A stretch of DNA of 11,114 nucleotides from CAZBZG01 sp964496245. Lineage in GTDB: Bacteria > Planctomycetota > SZUA-567. Under the pieces are notes generated by a model. It saw only the letters and a program-made list of their open reading frames with translations, made no database searches and was not told where the DNA came from. This document shows positions 1 through 5,699 of the stretch, piece by piece (position 1 is the first letter of the stretch; each line of letters begins with the position of its first letter). The stretch lies in contig CAZBZG010000151.1 of NCBI GenBank assembly GCA_964496245.1, positions 1 to 11,114 on the forward strand, given 5' to 3'. Made by a program: the position numbers and the translations under genes.

Positions 1-45
1 GCCCGCGCCGGTCATTCCCGCGGCTACGGTAGCGGCCTCCGGCAT
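1..45 (-). CDS. Start of a further operon gene (3' part outside window)
   Basis: An ATG at 43-45 directly follows the stop codon of the 66-aa gene (TAG then ATG). A GGAG sequence lies nine bases upstream (TGGAG, then AATACATAG, then ATG), which supports translation from here. Only 15 residues are visible, MPEAATVAAGMTGAG, before the window edge. No function can be assigned from them. Because the preceding 66-aa product resembles the N-terminal module of FapA (DUF342), this could be the start of a FapA-like body, but that is speculation. Placement and ribosome binding site argue that it belongs to the same polycistronic message. Confidence 0.5.
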   Translation of the reverse strand, partial: MPEAATVAAGMTGAG

Positions 46-246
46 CTATGTATTCTCCAGGGCGCTGCGGAGGCGTTTGGCCACGTCGTTCCGCGTCGGC
101 GCCTGTGCGAGCTTGAGGCAGTCCAGGTCTTCGCGGATCTGGGCCGAGAGGTCGTCGAGGTTCCCGGCCGTCACCTCGCAGTCGAGGAGCACCCGGAGCT
201 TGTCTTCGCTGACCCGCAGATGGAACGCGGCCTGTTTGGTGGTCAT
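46..246 (-). CDS. Small acidic protein, 66 aa, FapA/DUF342 N-terminal-like (tentative)
   Basis: This 66-residue product starts with MTTKQAAFHLRVSEDKL. The ATG overlaps the stop of the 133-aa gene upstream in an ATGA arrangement, and a GGAGG lies four bases before it, so translational coupling is likely. There is no signal peptide or membrane segment. The protein is predicted to have short strands at the start (FHLRVS, LRVLLDC) followed by helices (LDDLSAQIREDLDCL, VAKRLRSALEN) and contains two Cys. The pattern 'VSEDKL..LLDC...LDDL...I' resembles the N-terminal module of FapA (DUF342) proteins, which are normally several hundred residues long. Here the module would stand alone. Another gene starts immediately after its stop. 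The similarity is from memory of the family and is weak; function is unknown. Confidence 0.6.
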   Translation of the reverse strand: MTTKQAAFHLRVSEDKLRVLLDCEVTAGNLDDLSAQIREDLDCLKLAQAPTRNDVAKRLRSALENT

Positions 247-644
247 GGGGCCTCCATGGTCGCGTCTGTCGCCGTCGTGGCGCCTGTGTCCCGCTCCGAC
301 GTGGGCAGCGCGTAGACGTGTCGCCCGGTCTCGGAGGCGATGTCGGGCCGCGGGGTGAGCCATCCGGCCTCCACGCCTGCCCGCAGTAGCGGCGGGAGGT
401 TCGTCCCGGTCCAGGTCGTGTGGTCGTCTACGGGGCCAATGGAAACGAAGAAGAGTGTCCCGCCTTCGCACCAGGAAGCCTGGTGCCAGAGGCCGGGGGG
501 CGGCCAGGCCGGGCTTTTGATGCGGAAGTCCTTGTCGCCTTGCGTGGTATGCCCGGGTTGCCGATGTGGCTCTGTGCCCGCCACAGGTCCGGTTGGCGGG
601 ATTGAATCCTGTGGGTGGTGGATGGAGCAAGGAACCGGGCCCAT
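243..644 (-). CDS. Uncharacterised 133-aa protein in chemosensory operon
   Basis: I do not recognise this protein. The start is the ATG at 642-644, one base after the stop of the Cache/CheD-like gene. An AGGAG lies seven bases upstream inside the end of that gene, which is strong support for translation and coupling. The stop overlaps the next ATG as ATGA. The product is soluble, rich in Pro, Thr and Trp, has a disordered-looking N-terminal third, and a more ordered middle (WHQASWCEGGTLFFVSIGPV, then LPPLLRAGVEAGWL). Its C-terminal ~20 residues are Thr/Ala-rich and look flexible. There are no membrane segments and no signal peptide. Its fixed position between the sensor gene and the 66-aa gene suggests an accessory role in the same system, which is inference. 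Confidence 0.7.
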   Translation of the reverse strand: MGPVPCSIHHPQDSIPPTGPVAGTEPHRQPGHTTQGDKDFRIKSPAWPPPGLWHQASWCEGGTLFFVSIGPVDDHTTWTGTNLPPLLRAGVEAGWLTPRPDIASETGRHVYALPTSERDTGATTATDATMEAP

Positions 645-645
645 G

Positions 646-2157
646 TCAGTTCTCCTGTGCCGTAACGTCCGCCTTTCCGAGGTCGTGGATGAGTCGCTTG
701 ACGATCTCGGCCATGTTGCGGGTCTGGCTGCTATCCTCGACCACGGCCGGTTGCGCTTGGTCGCGGTGCAGCTTCCAGTGAGCCACCACTGGGCCTTTGC
801 CGGCGGTTCGGTAGACGCCGGCGTAGGCCGCCTCCTTCCGATAGAGGAACCGGATTTGCGAGAGCAGGAGGCCGTTTTCAACCAGGAGGTCGATCGCCTT
901 CACGATGCTGTTCAAGTGAGGAGCGACCAGCGTGACCCGCAGATTCCTGATTTTGGCCCGGGGAAGGTCGAAGTCGCGGATGCGCTTGAGGACGTGCGAG
1001 ATGAGATCGGTCCCCCTGGCGCCGTAGACTCGATCGTAGTTGCTGATGTGGGCCATGTAGGCGAACCGCCCGGGGTAGGCGATCACAGCGGCCGTGCAGG
1101 TGGAAACCCCGAAGGTCCCGAGCGACTCGCCCTGGTTGGCCTTCCGGAATTCGTCCATGTCGACGCGCCGGAACGATCCGTCGAACGGTTCGCATGCATG
1201 CCCGGGGTTTTCTTGTTCCTGGAAGTGCTGGAGCAGTGCGGTGCCGAGGGTGTCTCGCCTCTGTTGATAGGCCTCGGTGATGATCTCGTCTTCGTCGATC
1301 TTGGCGATGACCAGCCAGCGGTTCTCGCCGAAGGGACATGTGGCGAACGAGGTGATGGCCCGGCGTCCGCGATAATCGGTAACGATTCTGTGTCCCTTGC
1401 CTTCGCGGAATTTGGCCTCGATGTTTTCTGGGGAGAGGTGGCGCCTGAGGATCGTGGAGTCGCCGAAGAAACGCGAGTCCGTCAGCATGTACTGTTCCCG
1501 GTTGACGAGAAAAGCCTCGCCCGTACGCCCGAGTGTGTCGTCGTGGGCGAACATGGAGTTGATCTTGTTGACCGTGCACTGCAGGACGAACCAGCCCAGC
1601 AGTTCGCCGTCTTCTCGGAATGGCTCTACGAAGAAGGCGGACGGTTCCTCCGAGACGACGTAGTACTGGTAGTCCACGACGGTCTGCTCTCCGCCGGCGC
1701 GCAGTTGCTTGGCGAGGGCTGTCTTCGCGAGTTGGCCCTGAAAGAGGTTCTGGTGGTGGTCCTTCTCCATGCGCACGGTATAGAAGATGTCGCCGTTCGT
1801 ATTGATACAGAGGATGTCGTAGAAGGACATATAGTGCCGAAGGTAGTGCTTGCGGATGCGGATCTTGAGGAGTTCGATCGCTCGTTGCAGCTCCTGCGGC
1901 ACATCTCCGCGCTGGCGGGCCAAGAAGTACTCGCGTTTGAGGCGAAAGAACTCCGTCATGGTCTGATCCGCGAGGATGGAATCTGCGAGCCGCCGGACCC
2001 GTTGGAGGTAGCTGATGAGTTCCGTGTGCTTCCGATCCCGCGCAGCATCCAGACGCCGATAGGTGGCTGTGAGCAGGGCATCATCCCCCGCGATCATGGG
2101 CGTGGCGAAGGACAGGATCGCGAACGCCAGGATGAAGGCATTTCCTCGTTCTCGCAT
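646..2157 (-). CDS. Secreted or membrane-anchored Cache sensor fused to CheD-like domain
   Basis: This 503-aa protein starts at an ATG preceded by GGAGG with a ten-base spacer. Residues 1-24 (MRERGN, then a hydrophobic stretch AFILAFAILSFATPMIA) form a signal peptide or single N-terminal anchor. Residues ~30-110 are helical and charged. Residues ~110-300 look like a Cache-type sensory region (YDILCINTNGDIFYTV at 113-128; GRTGEAFLVNREQYMLTDSR at 210-229; WLVIAKID at 281-288). Residues ~340-460 resemble CheD, the chemoreceptor glutamine deamidase: LGTFGVSTCTAAV at 346-358 and MAHIS at 368-372 put Thr348, Cys354 and His370 at spacings 6 and 16, close to the CheD catalytic Thr-Cys-His. The usual FGG motif is not evident. 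No second membrane segment separates the two parts, so both are predicted on the same, extracytoplasmic side. It follows the MCP by 102 bp and is coupled to the 133-aa gene. The CheD relation is inferred by motif only. Confidence 0.75.
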   Translation of the reverse strand: MRERGNAFILAFAILSFATPMIAGDDALLTATYRRLDAARDRKHTELISYLQRVRRLADSILADQTMTEFFRLKREYFLARQRGDVPQELQRAIELLKIRIRKHYLRHYMSFYDILCINTNGDIFYTVRMEKDHHQNLFQGQLAKTALAKQLRAGGEQTVVDYQYYVVSEEPSAFFVEPFREDGELLGWFVLQCTVNKINSMFAHDDTLGRTGEAFLVNREQYMLTDSRFFGDSTILRRHLSPENIEAKFREGKGHRIVTDYRGRRAITSFATCPFGENRWLVIAKIDEDEIITEAYQQRRDTLGTALLQHFQEQENPGHACEPFDGSFRRVDMDEFRKANQGESLGTFGVSTCTAAVIAYPGRFAYMAHISNYDRVYGARGTDLISHVLKRIRDFDLPRAKIRNLRVTLVAPHLNSIVKAIDLLVENGLLLSQIRFLYRKEAAYAGVYRTAGKGPVVAHWKLHRDQAQPAVVEDSSQTRNMAEIVKRLIHDLGKADVTAQEN

Positions 2158-2259
2158 CTCGATTCGTCCTCCGGGCGTTTTCTCCGCAATGGGGGAGGGA
2201 CCGCGACCCGCGCAGACCCGAAAGCGGCTGCGCGGATCGCGCCCCGACAAGGCACGCGA

Positions 2260-5051
2260 CTAGAAGTCGCTCGCCTCGTCATCGTCCAGCGGGATGGCCT
2301 GTTCGGTCTTGACATCGTGTCCCGCCTTGGCTGGTTGGTGCTTCGGCGCCTGTTGCGCGCCGGCCTCGTCGCTGTGCAGGAGTCCGCGGATCCGGCTCTT
2401 GGAGCCGTGGTCGCCCTGCTCGTTCCCGGCGTGGCTCTGGGCTGCGATGGTTTGCGTAGGATTCGTGTGCATCTTGCCGTAGCCGTTTCCATTGCTGCCG
2501 GCGCCTCCGACAAGCGCCACCAGGGTGCCGACGGCGGCCTTGAGCTCCTGGGCCTGTCCGGACATCTCCTCGCTGGCCGAAGCCGATTCCTCGGCATTGG
2601 CGGCGCTGGACTGGGTGACCTTGTCCAGCTGCGCTACGGCGGTGTTGATCTGATCGATGCCCTCCGACTGCTCGTTCGACGCGGCAGTGACCTCGCCGAC
2701 GAGTTGCGCGACTTTCTGGATGTTGTCGGTGATTTCGCGCAGCGACTTGGCCGCCTCCTCGGTCACCGTGACGCCGTTGTCCGCGTTCTTCTGCGACCCT
2801 TCGATGAGGGCCGACGTGTCCTTGGCCGCTTCCGCGCTGCGCATGGCGAGGTTGCGGACTTCTTCTGCCACGACTGCGAAGCCCTTGCCCGCATCGCCCG
2901 CGCGAGCCGCTTCCACCGCTGCGTTGAGGGCGAGCAGGTTGGTCTGGAAGGCGATCTCGTCGATCGTCTTGACGATCTTCGCGGTCTCGTCGGACGACCG
3001 CTTGATTTCGCCGATCGCTTCGGACATGCGGCTCATGGATTCCACGCTGCTCTGCGCGTTGGCTCGCGCTTCCTGGCTGACGGCGTTGGCCTGTTGCGCG
3101 TTGTCGGTATTTTGCTTGGTCTGCGAGGCCNNNNNNNNNNGGCCATCTCCTCGAGGGAAGAGCCCACCTCCTCCAGGCTGCTCGCCTGTTCTGAAGCGCC
3201 CTCAGCCATCTGCTGGCTGGACTGGGACACCTGGCCCGAAGCCGAGGAGACCTGTTCGGACGCGGAGGAGAGGCTTTCGATGATGCGATTGATGGGCTTG
3301 GTGATCCCGCGGGTGATCACGTAGGCGAGCACGATTCCAACGACTGCAGCCACAAGCAAGCCGACGATCATCACCCAGGAGGCCATTGAGAGCGAACTCG
3401 CGGCTTGCTGGGAGATCGCATCCGTATTCTCAAGGCCGGATGCGGCTGTGACGTCGCAGACGTGGGTGAATTCGTGGCCTGCCTCGCCGAGCTGTCGCTC
3501 GATGCCCTCCACCTCCTGCCACGCCGTGAGGAAGTGCTCCATGGCCGCAGCGTATCCCAAAGCGGCCTTCTGTACGTGAGCGATTCGCTCGAGATCGGCT
3601 TTGCGGCGCGTGAGCTTCTTGAGTTCCGCGAACTTCTCGTCCATCTTGGGAAAGTTCTTCTCGCCATCGTGCATGATGTCCGGGTCGCGCATGGCCTGGG
3701 ACTTGAAGGCCTTGACGCGGGTGTCGTTGCCGAGGTCGATGATGTCGTTGATGAGGGTGATCTTATCGTGGCGCTCGTGCATGTCCTTCGCCAGCCCGAG
3801 TTGTTGAGCGGCGAGAAATGCGTCGCAGTTGGCGACGTAGTCGGCGCCGCTCCTGGCCATCATGTGACGGAGATGTTCCAGCTTCTTGTAATCCTCGAGG
3901 TACTCCTCCATCGATGTTGCATAGCCTTCGGCGGCTGCCTCGATCTTGTCGATGCGTTTCAGATCGTCCGTATCGCGCGTAATGGCGCGAAGGTCTTCGG
4001 CCTTCTTGTTCGCCTTTTTGAGCGCGGCGATCCCTTCCTCCAGCAGATCGGGTTGCCCAGTCGCCTGGGATCTGAAGTTGAGGACACGGGCGGCGTTACC
4101 CAGATCGATGACATCGTTGATCAGGGTGATCTTGTCCAGACGTTCCGCGAGGTTCGCGCCCGTCTGCTTGAAATCCGCTCGCATCTCTTTGTTCTGGTGC
4201 TCGAGGAAGGCGGCACAGTTTTCCATGTAGGTGGCCGCGGCTGCAGCCATCTTGGCGCGGGCAGCCTGGATGTGCTCCATCGTGTCCACGAAGTCCTGCA
4301 TCTCCTTTCCGTATTCCCTGGCCGCAGTCTCGGTGGCGTCGATGCGCTTGATGTCTTCTTCGGCATGGGTGATCGGTCGGAGGTTCTGCGTCTGCTCGAA
4401 GACGCCCTTGAGGTTGGCAATGGCCTGCTTCATGAGGGCTGGATCATTTGTCGCCTGGGACTTGAAGTTGAGGACGCGCGAGCTGGTCCCGATGTCCACG
4501 ATGGTGGTCACCAGTTTCACCTTCTTCTGGCGTTCGTCGAGGTCCTGGTCGAATGCTTCGTTTTGGCCGTCCAGAAAGGCCGCCGAATTGGCCATATAGC
4601 TGGCGGCGTTCTGGTCGAGCTCGGCGCGGTCTTCAGATAATGTCTTGTTGAGCGCTACCGTCCGTTCGATCAGGCCTTTGTATTTGCTGAAGGCGGCTTG
4701 CGCCTCCTCCACATGGCCCTTGAGGTCCTGAAGGTGCACGGCCTCGCGTGCGAGGTTGTCGGCTTCGACCAGATGCTTGTCGACCGCCGCCATATGGTCC
4801 ATGCCTTTGCGGTAATGGCTCTCGTTCTCTGTCAGCACATATGCCTCCATCTCGTACATGACCTCGCTGGCGGCGCCCTTGAGATCGCTCGCCACCTTTA
4901 CCTCCGGAACATATTCGTGGGCGAGCTTGGTCGATTCCGTCTCTACGTTCTTCATGTTGAAGACAGCCAGGCCGCCAAGCGCGATCGCGATGGCTAGCAG
5001 GGCGACAAAGCCCGATGCGATCTTGGTTCCGAGTTTCATGTTCTTGAACAT
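2260..5051 (-). CDS. Methyl-accepting chemotaxis protein with repeat-expanded HBM-like sensor (interrupted by N gap)
   Basis: This is a transmembrane chemoreceptor that would couple ligand binding to CheA through CheW. The start MFKNMKLGTK was chosen by the GGGGAG seven bases upstream. TM1 is at residues ~11-31. A periplasmic region of ~525 residues begins HBM-like (HEYVPEVKVASDLKG) and then holds three tandem helical repeats (residues 151-524). TM2 is at ~558-580. A short HAMP-like segment (GITKPINRIIESL) follows and lacks the usual second half. The methyl-accepting coiled coil then runs to the conserved hairpin tip (DEIAFQTNLLALNAAVEAAR, AGKGFAVVAEEVRNLA). Candidate methylation pairs are ASSLEEVGSS and AANAEESASA, already encoded as Glu. 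An ~80-residue linker ends in DDDEASDF, which does not fit the CheR-tethering pentapeptide. Ten Ns at 3131-3140 break the frame. Merging the duplicated GGCC on either side restores it (MASQTKQNTDNAQQAN), giving about 925 aa. It lies 102 bp after cheW. Confidence 0.93.
3131..3140. other. Assembly gap (10 N) with likely overlapping flanks
   Basis: Ten Ns sit in the MCP signalling domain. On the minus strand the flanks read ...GAGATGGCC, then the gap, then GGCCTCGCAGACC.... Both sides carry GGCC. Taken literally the gap shifts the frame (10 N plus one extra G). If the gap is removed and one GGCC copy collapsed, the frame is restored as Glu-Met-Ala-Ser-Gln-Thr, which fits MCP proteins at exactly this place. 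The Ns therefore look like a fixed-size scaffold join, not missing sequence. Confidence 0.85.
3480..4601 (-). repeat. Three tandem ~125-codon repeats in MCP sensor domain
   Basis: The periplasmic part of the MCP contains three consecutive related units: residues 151-273 (4233-4601), 274-403 (3843-4232) and 404-524 (3480-3842). Each begins with Y-M/V-x-N-x-x-A-F-L (152, 275, 405). Each then carries an I-V/I-D-I/L-G-x-x-x-R-V-x-x-F-K/R-S-Q-A core (around 184-200, 314-330, 437-453), followed by DIKRID, DLKRID or DLERIA. Parts are also near identical as DNA, for example around 3690, 4065 and 4455. A remnant of a fourth start (GHEFTHVCDVTA, 525-536) precedes TM2. The core resembles the HBM helical bimodular sensor, which normally has about 250 residues. 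Here the array is roughly doubled, consistent with module duplication. Confidence 0.85.
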
Positions 5052-5058
5052 GGTCATT

Positions 5059-5064
5059 CTCCCC
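5059..5064 (-). promoter_or_regulatory. Shine-Dalgarno deciding the MCP start
   Basis: GGGGAG on the minus strand lies seven bases before the ATG at 5049-5051 but only one base before the in-frame ATG at 5055-5057. This favours MFKN over MTMFKN and over the more distant in-frame ATG near 5132, whose encoded extension (MARRNGNTMGEKDESG) is polar and would put a long tail before TM1. Confidence 0.7.
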
Positions 5065-5153
5065 TTTGTCGTGGACGCAATCGCGCCCGATTCGTCTTTC
5101 TCTCCCATTGTGTTCCCGTTCCGCCTCGCCATGGGCGGTGCGGGCCTCCGTTC

Positions 5154-5699
5154 TCACTCGGAATGCGCGGGCACGCTGGCGATCGAGGCCAGCTCGCTCG
5201 CCGTCAACACCTTCTCGATGTTGAGAAGGATCTTGACCGCCCCATCCTTGTCCTTGGCCATGCCGAGGATAAAGTCTCCCTCGAAGCTTCCGCCGAAGGA
5301 CGGCGTCTGCTCGATGTCTTCCCCGGCGATGTCGAGGACTTCGGACACGCAGTCGACCAGAACGCCCATCTGGACCGATTCGCCGTTTTGCGAAACGTCG
5401 ACCACGATGACGCAGGTCTTCTCCGTGTCCTCCGTTACCGCCATGCCGAACTTCTTGCGCAGGTCCACCACGGGGATGACCTTGCCCCGAAGGTTGATGA
5501 CCCCGCGCACGAAATCCGGTGTGCGGGGTACCGCTGTGATGTCCATGAGGCCGATGATCTCCTGCACCTTGAGGATCTCGATCCCGTACTCTTCGGGACC
5601 GAGTGCGAAGGTGAGGTACTTGCCCGCGTGTTTGGCGATCGCGCTCTTAGCCCCTTCTGCCACTGCCGCGGCACTCGTTGTGTCGCTCTCTTCAGACAT
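5154..5699 (-). CDS. cheW: CheW chemotaxis coupling protein
   Basis: This 181-aa protein is slightly longer than the usual ~150-170, with an Ala/Ser-rich N-terminal extension of about 25 residues. The CheW SH3-like fold is clear: KYLTFALGPEEYGIEILKVQ at 27-46, then VPRTPDFVRGVINLRGKVIP at 57-76 and VVDLRKKFG at 77-85. The C-terminal half reads VGVLVDCVSEVL-like (MGVLVDCVSEVLDI) and ends FILGMAKDKDGAVKILLNIE. It acts in the cytoplasm, bridging the MCP tip to the P5 domain of CheA. The ATG is preceded by AAGGAGAG and overlaps the end of cheA by eight bases, so expression is coupled. It is the only stand-alone CheW in the window. Confidence 0.97.
   Translation of the reverse strand: MSEESDTTSAAAVAEGAKSAIAKHAGKYLTFALGPEEYGIEILKVQEIIGLMDITAVPRTPDFVRGVINLRGKVIPVVDLRKKFGMAVTEDTEKTCVIVVDVSQNGESVQMGVLVDCVSEVLDIAGEDIEQTPSFGGSFEGDFILGMAKDKDGAVKILLNIEKVLTASELASIASVPAHSE

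Noticed and set aside
2158..2259. Terminator between the MCP and the Cache/CheD-like gene
   Set aside because: Only a short GCGCG/CGCGC stem with no T-run is visible, so I keep the genes in one operon.
2260..2283. MCP C-terminus (DEASDF) as a CheR-tethering pentapeptide
   Set aside because: The consensus needs an aromatic at the second position of the last five residues; here it is Ala, so only the final Phe fits.
340..3324. Very long open frame on the plus strand opposite the MCP and Cache genes
   Set aside because: It lies antisense to well-supported genes, reads through the N gap, and its product has no domain. It is open because of third-position GC bias in the minus-strand genes.
5052..5132. 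Upstream in-frame start for the MCP (MARRNGNTMG...)
   Set aside because: It adds a polar 27-residue tail before TM1, and the good Shine-Dalgarno points to the ATG at 5049-5051.
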